Assembly (NCBI GenBank): GCA_934047225.1
Contig: OW203984.1
Span: 9,495,201 to 9,559,200 of the forward strand
Source of the DNA: Ypsolopha sequella
Lineage: Eukaryota > Arthropoda > Insecta > Lepidoptera > Ypsolophidae
Direction of reading: 5' to 3'
Length of the DNA: 64,000 nt
The position numbers and the translations under genes are program-made. Positions 43,093 to 53,962 of the stretch are shown piece by piece; the stretch's first letter is position 1; the number at the start of each line of letters is the position of its first letter. The notes under the pieces are model-generated. The model ran no database searches. It was not told the DNA's origin and saw nothing but the letters and a program-made list of their open reading frames with translations.

Positions 43093-43642
43093 TACCGAAC
43101 TTCCCATATCAATACTTTGGTAAGTTTGTCATACCGAACTTCTCATATCAATACTTTGGTAAGTTTGTCATACCGAACTTCTCATATCAATACTTTGGTA
43201 AGTTTGTCATACCGAACTTCTCATATTAATACTTTGGTAAGTTTGTCATACCTACCGAACTTCTCATATCAATACTTTTTTAAGTTTGTCATACCGAACT
43301 TCTCATATCAATACTTTAGTAAGTTTGTCATACCGAACTTCTCATATCAATACTTTGGTAAGTTTGTCATACCGAACTTCTCATATCAATACTTTAGTAA
43401 GTTTGTCATACCGAACTTCTCATATCAATACTTTGGTAAGTTTGTCATACCGAACTTCTCATATCAATACTTTGGTAAGTTTGTCATACCGAACTTCTCA
43501 TATCAATACTTTGGTAAGTTTGTCATACCGAACTTCTCATATCAATACTTTGGTAAGTTTGTCATACCGAACTTCTCATATCAATACTTTGGTAAGTTTG
43601 TCATACCGAACTTCCCATATCAATACTTTGGTAAGTTTGTCA
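43093..43642 (+). repeat. Tandem array, 14 copies of a 39-bp unit
   Basis: Unit of the form TACCGAACTTCTCATATCAA-TACTTTGGTAAGTTTGTCA. Units start at 43093, 43132, 43171, 43210, then after a 4-bp slip 43253, 43292 and so on to 43604; it ends in TACCGAAAACCGAACATGG. Because 39 is a multiple of three, two overlapping frames (201 and 133 codons) stay open; they are artefacts of the repeat. Confidence 0.97.
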
Positions 43643-43710
43643 TACCGAAAACCGAACATGGGGCTAAAATACCGAACAGTTCGGTAAATAATCTAATACC
43701 TGGCAACCCT

Positions 43711-44262
43711 ACCTTGGGCTAAGTAGTGCTGAACGGGAATATTTCCCGGCTATAAATTTCAAAGTATAGAAGGAATATTTGATCTGTGGGTGTCCATTAT
43801 AAGTAGCTTAATTTCAGTTGTGAATTATGAAAAGCCCTAAGGGACTTGATACAGAAAGTGATACAGGAAGTGCGCAGACGGGACGCGCGTTTATAATAAT
43901 TTAGTGCAACTGTGACATAATGTGAGACATAACTCATTTTGACACGGAAATGGTTTGCTTCTCTGTTATTTAAATCTAGTTTCAGTTACTTCGTCAACGT
44001 TTCGCTACCAACAGCTGGTACTTTACCTAGAACGGGTCAAGTCTAAGTTTGATGTCGTCTGGTGGCATGAAAGCAACGAGCTAACGGTCTGTCATTTCAA
44101 ATGCAGTATATTTGGTGAGTGTACAGCAACAAAGAAAAAAATCAGCCTTGTCATTATCATGTGCATGAAGTCTGCCCTCTTGCAACTTCAGACCACACAG
44201 CTTGTATGTGATGTAAATTTTTGACTAGCTCCCAAATCACCAGTACAGAGTTTGGATTATTC
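43711..44262. other. Non-coding stretch
   Basis: About 550 bases, ORF 43955-44224 not recognised. Confidence 0.3.
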
Positions 44263-44264
44263 AA

Positions 44265-44333
44265 AGTAGCTCAGTAGGTAGGACGACGGTTTTTCAAACT
44301 TGAGATCCGGGTTCGATTCCTGCTAGTCGATTA
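44265..44333 (+). pseudogene. tRNA-like sequence
   Basis: AGTAGCTCAGTAGGTAGGAC resembles an A box with D arm and GATCCGGGTTCGATTCCTGC a T arm with B box, at the usual spacing. The anticodon stem does not pair well and the acceptor ends do not match, so it is a tRNA pseudogene or the head of a tRNA-derived SINE. Confidence 0.5.
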
Positions 44334-45587
44334 AGTACTACTGACTTTTATCTACGCCCATACCGCAATAAGGTAATTGCAAGATCAAGAGCAGTTTTCT
44401 AAGTACCTATATTGTTTATCCGATATTATAATATTACAATAACACTGCGATTCTGCGAGACAGGAAATAAGTCCCAACATGATTTTTTAAGCCACGCCCC
44501 CTTTATCCTGATTGGTCTTAAAGGCAGCATTACCAGGATGACGACACCCGAGGTTCATGAACGAGTGTTCTTCTTCTCGTGCATAACTATTACATACTCA
44601 CTTTGTTCGTTTCGTAAGCAAGCAAGCACTCGTGTCCCAATGTCTCAAATTATGTTACAGTTGCACAAAGTACTATATCAGAGTTTGTTTGCATAGTTTT
44701 CGTTTTATTACTAATTGCTGAACGTAGAAGGAAAACTGAGTACTTCTTGACCTAAAAAGCGTGTATTAGTGCCCTATAGACAATACAGTCCAGAAAGCCG
44801 TCTATAGTTCAACATCTTGAGTACAAATAATTCTGTCAACATTCGAAACGGGAAACTGCAATCCTATTGGCTCTTCCAAGCTTATGTATAGTACCACAAA
44901 CTTATCTTTCCTGAAGACGAAGACTCTAACGTAATAAATATAGAAGCCATTTTGGTTTGGCCTACCGAAACATATAATTTTAGAGTGACGAATTGTATCT
45001 GCTGGTTCAGTCAGATGTGTTGACAGAAATCTGTTGCCTGCTATGAGGAGTCTGTAGGCTGTATTCGTCTGTGTAGTACCCGAATTACGGCCATAAGACT
45101 TACCCCCTACCACGTTGGCCAGTAAACTTATCGGTGCACGGGAGTAAGTAGACAGTCTATATTTGGAAACAGTTCTTCGGTTATTATAATATGTCGTATA
45201 GCGATATCTTGTGTGATCGCAACGGCCCTATATCTCACTAGTGATAAATCTCGAGCTAACAGTCTCACAACTTCTATGATGATGATATACAAATGTAACT
45301 CTCCCAAATTGAGAGTAACTTCCTTTATGTTCTGCTTAGGCAAATTTTGAAACTTATTAAACTTAATGTGCAAACTTAAAATTAACTTGTAACATCGTAC
45401 CTCTCTTAATCTTCATAACGACTTAGTTGCAAAATTCCATGAGCCGTGTTATAATATTCATTAATTGCATGTTCAATAATAGTATTTTGTGCAACTGTGA
45501 CAATTTGCACGTTCGTTTCGAAATAGATTTGCACGAGAGTCCCAATGTTAAGTTATATGTCAAATTGGACACATTACTTTATTCTTA
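44334..45587. other. Non-coding stretch
   Basis: About 1.25 kb. ORFs at 44412-44696 (+), 44802-45113 (-), 45128-45373 (-) are moderate in length but show no motif and no repeat partner. Confidence 0.3.
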
Positions 45588-45616
45588 TTTGGCGCAATTG
45601 GTAGCGCGCTTGTCTT
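45588..45616 (+). repeat. 5' half of a tRNA-derived SINE head, split
   Basis: TTGGCGCAATTGGTAGCGCG followed by CTTGTCTTGATAA matches the head at 47093-47125. The continuation appears only 1.1 kb downstream at 46732. Confidence 0.75.
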
Positions 45617-46731
45617 GATAACAAAAAACTTGTTAACATTTATCATAAAAATGTTTATGACTATCAAGTTACTTATTTATATACGAGCACATAAAGTATT
45701 ATATTTCCGGCAATAAAGTCATCTTGATTAAGAAGTTTAACAAGCAGTCTTAGTAGATTCAAATAAGTAGTTGTCAACTTAATCAAGTCTGATTGTTATA
45801 GTGATAACCTCAGCTTGATACATATTACTAAAAGATTGATAATTTTAATCAAGTGACTTGATAGATATTATAATGTTATATTGTTAAATTGTCTTTTTTT
45901 AAGTAAAATTTTTAAGTTTAGCAATTTCTGGTAGATAAATCAAATGATTTTGATTTTGATTTGATTTTTGATTATTATTTTTGTAACTAGAATGAAACGT
46001 GACATATATTGATTGTCCTATTTGTTCTACCTATCATTTATATATTTACCCTGATTGCATGTACTTACGTTCTTACTTGTGACACGACGTGATGTAGCAG
46101 GAAGTAGTGCTAAACCGAATGTGAGACCAAACGAGAACCGATATATGTACGTCGTTAGTCTCTATACTCTAGGATACAACCCACTGATACTTATACTAAC
46201 AAAGCAGAAAAACTTTGATATCGCGATGCAGGAGTCCATACAAAAACCGATTTCCTAAAATATTACTTTTTTAAATATATTAGTTTACTTATTAGAATGT
46301 GACATAAAATTATTAAGAGCTATTAACCTACTTGATAAGATCTATGTTTACGTATGTTTAAAACTATTATCTATCTATTAAATTAAATAAGATGTTGATC
46401 ATTTTATAATAATCTGATTATTAAATAAAATAGGCTTAATTATGTAATATAATAAGTTACTTTATTATATCAATTATTTGCAAAGTGTAACGTTGATAAA
46501 GCAACTTGATAGATCTAATCAAGTGATTGATAGAACTCACTATATTCCTGAAATTAATATAGTAACTTAATAAAATTGAACATTGTCGATTTGATAAAAT
46601 TGCAATCATTTTAGCTTTATTGTGACAATAAACCATCATTAATTATTTCTGATATTTTCTTAAACGATTTAGTCATGTTTTTTTCAATCAAGCATAATTT
46701 TAACTTGATTGGCCATATTTTTTTCAGTGCA
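45617..46731. mobile_element. About 1.1-kb insertion within the SINE head
   Basis: Begins near AAAAACTTGTTAACATTT and ends near CTTGATTGGCCATATTTTTT-TTCAGTG. It carries at least ten copies of ATCAAGT or its complement ACTTGAT, concentrated at both ends, like the subterminal repeats of DNA transposons. No transposase frame is seen. The exact ends and target duplication are unclear. Confidence 0.55.
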
Positions 46732-47040
46732 AGAGGTCGCAGGTTCGAATCCTGGCCCGGGGAATTTTTTCATATTCTTGTCTTTGGGTTTGTTTCTGAT
46801 TGATCTTTTCTAGTTTGTAATGCACTCTAATAATATTTAGAGTATTCATAGCGATGGATTTCGCAAAATAAAACATAATCTTAGTTAATGAGAACTGTGA
46901 ATTTCTTAACTGTCTGAAGCAACAATATTGTAGCGACGACAGCACCATCTGTTTCTTAAGAACAAGGCGTGAAATCACATAACGCCCTCGTGAGTGTTCT
47001 ATATGTGCAGTACAAGCTAGTATATCAGGCAGAAGCAAAA
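46732..47040 (+). repeat. tRNA-derived SINE, remainder of split copy
   Basis: Resumes with CAAGAGGTCGCAGGTTCGAA-TCCTGGCCCGG (anticodon-stem end and T arm), then AATTTTTTCATATTCTTGTC, GTAATGCACTCTAATAATAT, and ends near CAAGCTAGTATATCAGGCAG. Same body as 16885-17130. Confidence 0.8.
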
Positions 47041-47084
47041 ATAACAGTAGACAAGTATGATGGAAGAATCCACCGGTCTGGGTA

Positions 47085-47230
47085 GGAACCTCGGTGGCGC
47101 AATTGGTAGCGCGCTTGTTTTGAAAACAAGAGGTCGCAGGTTCGAATCTTGGCCCAGGGAATTTTTTAATATTCTTGTCTTTGGGTTTGTTTCTGATTGA
47201 TTTTTTCTAGTTTGTAATGCAATCTAATAA
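47085..47230 (+). repeat. tRNA-derived SINE, 5' part with intact head
   Basis: Head CCTCGGTGGCGCAATTGGTA-GCGCGCTTGTTTTGAAAACA-AGAGGTCGCAGGTTCGAATC forms D, anticodon (stem CTTGT/ACAAG, loop TTTGAAA) and T arms. The loop would give a UGA anticodon, yet the long variable arm of a serine tRNA is missing, and the sequence runs on into the SINE body. It lies 397 bp after the equivalent point of the preceding copy and is cut off by a LINE tail at 47231. Confidence 0.8.
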
Positions 47231-47345
47231 TATTTATTCTTATTCTTTATTGCACACAAAAATATTTAATTACACGTTAAAAATTAAAATTAGTGTACAG
47301 CGGCGAGCTTATCTCGATAAAAGAGATTTTTTCAATATTTTATAA
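47231..47345 (-). repeat. LINE 3' tail, reversed
   Basis: On the minus strand: AAATCTCTTTTATCGAGATA, AGCTCG, and GTGTGCAATAAAGAATAAGA at the end. Same arrangement as 6505-6640. Confidence 0.65.
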
Positions 47346-48017
47346 AAGAGATTTTTTCAAGCAAACCAAAAGAAGATAAGGAATATATAAAAAAGAAAAA
47401 ACAGTGATCATATGTGTACAAACTGAATACTTACAATGTTATAATTTTGCAATGTTATAATGCAATATTATAACAGCGGTAAAACAATGTACGTACTTAT
47501 AAAACCGCTTCTGATGTTGTAATTACCGTATTGCAGTATGGGCAGTAGATACATTATTTTTAAAGTATTTCAAATCCATTTTTTGACCAAATATCTTATC
47601 CCACGTTACACTCCAGAAGTGCTAAGCCGAAAAAAGTGAAAGACTTCGACCGTCGCGACACTTTTGTTAAAACAAGTGTGTTTGTGTGTTTACAAGCGTA
47701 TTTAAGCAGTATAGACGTGCAGCGTGCGCATCAGTAGCGAAAGGAGCAATCGGGATCCACCAACACCTCTAGTATTTATTCAAGTAAAAATAATATTACA
47801 TCGTCGGCTTTTAAGTACCGTCTAAAATACCAATTGACAGCCCAATACCAACATGGTAGTCTGAAATTGTAGTTATGTCCGCCATATTGGAATTGAGTTG
47901 TCAAAATGTGTTTTAAGGGGTGTAAAAAACAAGCCATATTAGGTCTGGAGAAAATGGGGAGAAAAGGGCAAAATATTTTTCCTTTTCAAATGTAATCCTT
48001 GTTATTGGCCACTCTTA
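47346..48017. other. Non-coding stretch
   Basis: About 670 bases, nothing recognised. Confidence 0.3.
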
Positions 48018-48380
48018 TTGGCGCTTTATGCTGCGAAAGTGCTGCCATTTCGAAAAAAAAAAATTTTTTTGCGTACGAGAATAATTATTGAAATTCTATT
48101 CAATTAAATGTCTAGAAATAGCAATGAACTGTTTTTAAATATCATCGTTTTCATAGACAACGTCTTCGATGAGCTAAACTTTCAAATTTTGTTCAAAACG
48201 GCTACTTTTGGCATGAGTAAAATTTCTAGCTATAAAAAGACGTTGTTTCTGAAAGTTTTGCTTTACAAAAATAGTTCATTGCTATTTCTAAGCATTTAAC
48301 TAAGCAGATTTTCAACAATTATTGTAGTGAGTAAGAAATGTTATTTTTTCTAAATTGTCACTTCTGCAGCATAACGCCTT
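48018..48380. mobile_element. Foldback MITE
   Basis: Outer ends TGGCGCTTTATGCTGCGAAAG and the reverse complement of CTTCTGCAGCATAACGCCTT match; inner blocks AATTATTGAAATT, AATGTCTAGAAATAGCAATG, AACTGTTTTT and GACAACGTCTT pair in the same order with the right arm. The ORF 48108-48299 is a translation of the palindrome. Confidence 0.8.
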
Positions 48381-49155
48381 AAAATAAAAAAAATATATTG
48401 TCACGATTTGAATCCCCGATGGGGTTTCAGAAGTGTTTCGAGTGTGAACTGTGAAATGCAAGTCACATTGTAAGTCCATCGATAGATTTTTTTTTAATCA
48501 ATATAACCTCTATATAATATAATTGAAGCTCGGCCCTACTGAATTTCTTCATCCTAATTTGTATTCTACGCTTTGTTCCATATTGCACGTCCCCATTGTT
48601 GGAGTTTTGAACGTAATTTAGCTTCAGAAATGGTCGTCTTTTCGTGTCGGTATCCATCTTATTTAACTAGTAATACCTATATTTTGTCAGTTTTATTTTA
48701 AAATAAAATTAATAGCTTCATTTCATTTGCAGCTTTACTAAGATGCTAATGCAAATTGTAAACGTATATTTTCTGTCAAACCGCCTGTCACATGGGTATA
48801 CATTCGTTTTCAAGTGTCTGCCGTGTAAATGGACATACATATATATATAATATACCCACAACAACATAATCGAGGAAAAAGTAAAATTAGTAAAGAAATG
48901 TGAAAAAACGCGCCTTTGATGCTTAAAACCAGTGAGCAAAAGTCAATTTTGCTCACTCAGTTTAGAAAAGTGTGAGTTTTTTTATAATCTAACCAAACCT
49001 AGCAAATTATGAATTCACGGCTTTGACAATTTACCTGCGACATATATAATAAGGCAACATTATATATGTGCCCAACAGGGACTACAAATGTTTTAAAGCT
49101 ACATATTTACATAAATCTAAGACCATGTACTACCATTTGTGGAACGCAATAAACA
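48381..49155. other. Non-coding stretch
   Basis: About 770 bases. Small perfect hairpin at 48930-48955 (GTGAGCAAAA-loop-TTTTGCTCAC). A GATT tandem run ends near 49172. Nothing coding. Confidence 0.35.
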
Positions 49156-49425
49156 TGATTGATTGATTGATTAATCCATACTGGAGGCTTGGTAAGGAAT
49201 CAGTATCACGGATCGATAACACAATAAAATGTTTGCCCAACAAACCCAACAAACACAAAAGAGAAATACAAGAGCCATAGTAATTGACACGGGGCTGTAC
49301 TGCGTTTGTAGAGAACAAGAAAAAAAAATACGAATTTCCCAAAATGGTCATCGAATCTTAATAATGAGCACTTACCAAGTCTTCGGTATGAATTTGGCTA
49401 CATAAATTAATGTCACCTTGTATTT
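49156..49425. mobile_element. Foldback MITE, TACAAGGTGAC family, copy 2
   Basis: Shares CATACTGGAGGCTTGGTAAG, ATCAGTATCACGGATC and the right end TTACCAAGTC, GTATGAATTTGG, GTCACCTTGTA with 37627-37892. More diverged, with a different centre. Confidence 0.7.
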
Positions 49426-49837
49426 GTATTACAGTGTTTTTTTTTCATTTTATTTATGAATACGTGACGCGTTTCGTTCCCAAACGCAAATTTTATTATT
49501 GTTTTTCTTATTTTTGAATAAAAAGTATTAAATTAATGTGATTTATGGCACTACGCGATAATAATTTAATGTCATTTAGGCTTTTCTATTATAGTGGTGT
49601 TATTTTATACAATAATTTGTAAATGAACACGCTTTAAAGTTATTGTGCAAGATCATTTACAAAGTAATGCATAAAATAACAAACTTTTGCTAGAAAAGCT
49701 AAGTTGACATAAAACTGTTTTACACCATAAATCACTTTATTCTATACTTTTTATCCAAAAATAAGGATAACGATCATTAGTGGTGCCTTTAGGAACGATA
49801 TCATTCTATTATTATGCCCTATATCATTCTAGTCCAA
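49426..49837. other. AT-rich stretch
   Basis: About 410 bases, nothing recognised. Confidence 0.3.
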
Positions 49838-50123
49838 TAGTCCATCCATCCATCAGCCTTGTTCGTCCACTGCTGGACATAAGCCTTTCTAGGACTTTGC
49901 CACTCCCGGCGGTCATCCTGGAAGAATTGCCCATACTCACACACGCTGGGTAGGCGGGTTGGTGAGCGCGGTGCCGGAACCCTCGCACCAGTGACCCGGC
50001 TATTAGGGATGGATATACCGCCATCCATCGGTCCCAGGCATGGTGGGCCTCCTGGTTTTTTGCCTGTGAGCTGCTCTCTTACTCTCCCCCGAATTACTTC
50101 GAGGGGGTCTCCAAGTAAGACCA
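49838..50123 (-). repeat. Retroposon-like repeat, copy 3 of 3
   Basis: On the minus strand from GGTCTTACTTGGAGACCCCC to CCAGCAGTGGACGAACAAGG and a GATGGATGGATGG tail. Lacks about 45 bp in the middle and the first 40 bp relative to 41637-41992. Its 101- and 66-codon ORFs on the minus strand are repeat translations. Confidence 0.75.
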
Positions 50124-50138
50124 TTCTAGTATGTAATT

Positions 50139-50400
50139 ATATTGTGAAAAGTGGGGACCCGAAGGCTGGCGCGTATCTTGGGCAGAGAATCTGTCTGGCC
50201 ATTCAAAGAGGAAACGCTGCCAGCCTTCTAGGTACCCTTCCATATGACGGTCGCGATATTGATAGGATTTTTTATTTAGTTTAGTTTATTTTTATAAGGT
50301 TTTATAAGGGTTTTAGGTTAGTGTTTTGTTTTAAGTAAGTTTTATTTTGTAGGTAGGTTTTTAAGTATTTTAACGTTATTTAAGTATTATTTTGTTAAAA
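50139..50400 (+). pseudogene. Retroelement C-terminal tail plus 3' UTR, copy 5 of 6
   Basis: Plus-strand frame reads SGDPKAGAYLGQRICLAIQR then GNAASLLGTLPYDGRDIDRI and FYLV, stop near 50283, followed by an AT-rich 3' region. This copy preserves the LAIQRGN box in full and is uninterrupted but begins only at the SGD block. Confidence 0.7.
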
Positions 50401-51112
50401 ATTGTTTTACGGGTGTTGATATTCGAAACAACCTTGATATATCTGCGGAAATACATATCGTGATGACTGAATATGTTAAAATATTCAAGATTCAGGACAT
50501 GTATCAGTGTAAATAGTCGCATATCTCCACCAGACTGTGATGCATGAATTCAGCCTGAATATTCAAACGTTCGTTCATCCGCTCTGCATTTGTATGCATT
50601 GAGGTTAGAAATATCAGTGTATCACATCGGGAGCAATCTTTTGTATGCTTTGAGAAGCCAGCGCTCTCCAAGATAGAAAATATAAGTACAAAATAGTAGC
50701 TTTCATTGATACGTAATATCGATAAGAGGCACTAAGCTAGCCTTTGGACATGTTTGTTATTTTGTGTAAATAATTACTTTAAAAATTATGATAAGAAACC
50801 CATGGTCTCGATCCGGTGTTATATATTTGACGGGCCTAAACTTAATTTAAGCGTTCTGTCCTTGTCTTTTCAATAAAGAAGGAAAAATTCAGATCACTTA
50901 AATTAAGTTTGGTCATGTCAAACATGTAATACCGAATATACACCATTATCTCCATTAATGCGCTGCTACCGTCTTCTAAACCGCCATTTAGTAGCTTTTA
51001 CGAAGTCGCTACGGGCTACGACGTAGCAGGCACGATTACTGCTACGTTAGTGGTTACAGGCTTACGTCTGATGGCGGTTAAAACATGAACCGGTATTTTT
51101 ATACAGTTTTAT
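50401..51112. other. Non-coding stretch
   Basis: About 700 bases, nothing recognised. GCTACGACGTAGC near 51015 is a small palindrome. Confidence 0.3.
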
Positions 51113-51496
51113 AACTTAAGGTTAAACGTCAGTCGCTTAGTGCAAAGTGCATAACTTAACTTTGTTTTTCTTGTTAAGAAGTTAAAAATTGAAAAACCTT
51201 TTGGTATGTAGCAATTGACGCTAATAGTTCAGTATAAGTCAGATTTTAAGGCATGAGTTTGAAATTTAATGCACAATTAGTCATGATCTTGTCTAAACAA
51301 TGTTAAAACAGCATTTTAAGTTGGAAATATCATGACTAATCTTGTGAACAATTTTAATCCCTTGTTTTATAAACCTCACTATAACTGAACTATTGGCGCC
51401 ATTTGCCATATACCAAAATGCTTTACAATTTTTTATTTCTTAACAAGAAAAACAAAGTTAAGTTATGCACTTCACGCTAAGCGTTTAACCTTAACG
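51113..51496. mobile_element. Foldback element with about 125-bp arms
   Basis: Left arm: AACTTAAGGTTAAACG, GCATAACTTAACTTTGTTTT, CTTGTTAAGAA, TTTTGGTATGT and GCTAATAGTTCAGT; right arm is the reverse complement, ending CTAAGCGTTTAACCTTAACG. The centre also folds (ATTAGTCATGAT / ATCATGACTAAT), so almost the whole 384 bp is a palindrome. No ORF and no clear target duplication. Confidence 0.85.
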
Positions 51497-52259
51497 AAAA
51501 CTTTTTTACTGTAGTCAAGCATAGTCTACCATAGCACTTGTAATAGTAGTAAACCATGGTATTTCTTTTTGCGTTTGCCTTAAGGTGATACTCGTCTAAA
51601 ACATAACTTTTCTGGAATCTCCTCATGAAGCTCTTTTTGAGTCATCAAAACAACACCTGTTTCAAAATTACTTATTTAGAAATAGAGAAAACAATCTTGA
51701 AAAAAAAAGTCTCCCTACGTGAACCTCCCCACAAAATCATAGCTAGGTTCTGGATCATAGATTTTATCTAGCTTACCGATGCTTAGACGCCGACTACAGA
51801 GCCGCGTTCTGCGTTCTGCGGTCACTGTAATCAAGTGTAATCTATGCGACTGCTTGTACAGCGCGCGCCAATCTTTAAGTCGCCTCTGATTGAGTTACGA
51901 GTGCAAGCTTGCGAAGGTACAGTCAAGGAAACAATAATATGAACGGTTGATTATTAAATGTTTACTATAAGTGGGAAGGTGTACTTGTTGTACCTACCTA
52001 TTTGATATATATTTATTATTTTAGTGCAATCTTAACTGTTTGAATAAAACAAATTAATGTGAACACCATTTTCCTACATTGTCGCCTTAAAACGCTTTAA
52101 CGACCGCGAGGCATAACAACAACAATGAACTTTAACAAACTAAATCAACAAAATAACAAATAAAGGCAACACAAACAGATTCAAAGATTAACTTAACGAA
52201 TCATAGAATGTTTTCCACGAACGTACTTTTCATGTAACGCGCGCGTGTGTAGTGTACGG
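51497..52259. other. Non-coding stretch with one arm of a long-range inverted repeat
   Basis: At 51863-51889 a 27-bp block (GCGCGCCAATCTTTAAGTCG-CCTCTGA) is repeated in reverse complement at 52404-52430 with one mismatch. Otherwise nothing recognised. Confidence 0.5.
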
Positions 52260-52870
52260 ACATAGCACTAACACTAACGCATAGTGTTGACACCTGCTAA
52301 ATGGTGTGGTGCGGCACGCAGGCGGTTGTGCTCCGCGCCCTCGCTCCTGTAACGTCCCCCTGACACCGTAAAACGGCTATTGCGTCGCTTCTTGCGTCTA
52401 TCTTCAGAGGCGACTAAAAGATTGGCGCGCACTGTATCTTTCCACACAGAGACCGTAGAACGTGGTCTGTGTGGTCGGTGCCTTACGCCAAGGCCACTGC
52501 TTCAGGCTTCTGACAGCGCTTCTTGCTGCACTTCCAGGCGTTTTTTGCGACGGGTTTTGCCCTGCTACGACACCCGTCGGCGCCTTCGAGCGCATCGGAT
52601 GTATAGCGCGCTCGCTCGCTCAAAGCGCTAGACACTATGTTTGTCCTGTGCGCTCGATCACTGTTTCAACCACCCCCCACCCCGCACACCACCATCGAAA
52701 GAGTGCACGTCACTCAAAGCCGGACAAGACGCGCGAGCGGCGACACATGGCCTTTTTTTTACAACTTCATACATTTGTTCTCTCCGCCGGCGCCGTCGCA
52801 AGAAGAACCGCTTGGCGCGCCTCTCGAAGCCTGACGATGTGGCCGAGGGGTTAAACGTCTCGGCTTAGAT
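52260..52870. other. GC- and CpG-rich island of unknown nature
   Basis: About 600 bp much richer in G+C and CpG than anything else in the window, with several overlapping ORFs in different frames (52380-52631, 52462-52854, 52637-52868), as expected from low stop-codon frequency. It contains a hairpin CACACAGAGACC / GGTCTGTGTG at 52442-52472, the right arm of the 27-bp inverted repeat, and a tRNA-like piece at its 3' edge. Could be a promoter or first-exon CpG island of a gene lying outside or within a large intron, or a foreign insert. No TATA box or protein motif is recognised. Confidence 0.5.
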
Positions 52871-52872
52871 AG
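52836..52872 (+). pseudogene. tRNA-Leu-like 5' half
   Basis: GATGTGGCCGAGGGGTTAAA-CGTCTCGGCTTAGATAG follows the pattern of the D arm and anticodon region of an insect leucine tRNA with a UAG anticodon (TGGCCGAGCGGTTAAGGCGT...CTTAGAT). The 3' half is missing; it is a truncated tRNA pseudogene or SINE head. Confidence 0.45.
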
Positions 52873-53962
52873 ATCTATGCTATAACATAGATTTTACAGT
52901 AGCAAGACAAGTGAGGTTTATCACTTATACTTGTAAAACATAATATGTAAGAACTTCTACGGACTCTATCTACATGATGTATTAATAAAGAAACTACTTT
53001 AACATTTCTCAGTAAACTTCAACAATGTTTTGGAGCTAATGGAATTATTCTTTTTCCGTACACCTGCACATTCCGGGGAGACGGTTACTAACGAACACTG
53101 AACTGGAATAATCTTGTTCGGGACGACTATGAGCTTTTGTGAACTTTTTGTCCTGCTTTTTACTGTTGGCTTTGTCGAAATGAAAAATGGCTCTGAAAAA
53201 AGAGGTTTGACGGAAAGATGGATTCCAGACGCCACCATTTTTGCATACAACTCAGAAATAATCTTTTTAACGCAAATAGATTATTGTATAGGATCTTAAC
53301 AAGTTCTGGCTAACCAAGAATATGGATGTAAATAAACCACAGATAGCGTTGCAGTTAAAATGTGAACCCTATTTTAGGTTCAACTTTAGTAAGGTAGCAA
53401 ATTTTTGTACACTTGACCGCACATCTACCTACCTAATGGCAATTCTTATTTCATTGTCACAAAGGTTATAAACTGAAAACATATGTAGCATGAACTAGAG
53501 CTAAATGTACCACCTAAATATGTATAAGCTTAAACCACATACACGCAGTACGTAAGGTTAACATTACGACATGTTGATCAGATAAATTTCGTTCTTATTA
53601 CCTTGTAATAAGAACTAAGACAGAACAAATATAGGGAAGGCAATTCCCCAGGTTCTCATTACCTGCTGACACTGTTACCACAAGGGAGCTGAAAGAAACA
53701 GTCGTTGAACTCGAGTTTGTTCACATTCTTCTTTGAGAAGAAACTCAATAAAGCTGTTAATATTTTGACAAATTTACAGGAGAGCAAAAATGAACGCTGA
53801 TTTAAAACAAAATGTTATGTTTTTAATGAGATTTTACTTTAGTTTACTATACTTTAGTTAAACATAAAACAAAAAGACACAGGCATATATAGGTGTTGAA
53901 GAAAAATACTTATTACAGACAAAAATGCATTGAATTAACACGAATACATACAAGATAACATA
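52873..53962. other. Non-coding stretch
   Basis: About 1.1 kb. Opposite-strand ORFs at 52999-53250 and 53114-53299 overlap; neither is recognised. Confidence 0.35.

Larger units (their letters stand above)
42253..43710. mobile_element. Putative 1.46-kb TIR element
   Basis: The ends are AGGGTTGCCAG and CTGGCAACCCT (12 bp with the adjoining TA on each side), in inverted orientation, both flanked by TA. The interval contains an isolated 153-bp hairpin (42798-42950) and the 39-bp tandem array (43093-43642), which would explain why these low-complexity features sit together. No transposase frame. The short TIR alone is weak evidence, so the boundary call is tentative. Confidence 0.4.

Noticed and set aside
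43117..43722. 201-codon ORF with a repetitive protein
   Set aside because: It is the translation of a 39-bp tandem array; the period is a multiple of three, so a second frame is open as well.
47089..47162. Functional tRNA with UGA anticodon
   Set aside because: It lacks the long variable arm of a serine tRNA, the acceptor stem pairs poorly, and it continues into a SINE body shared with other copies.
52380..52868. Arginine-rich proteins in the GC island
   Set aside because: Four or more overlapping frames are open at once, which is expected from the low stop-codon frequency of GC-rich DNA.
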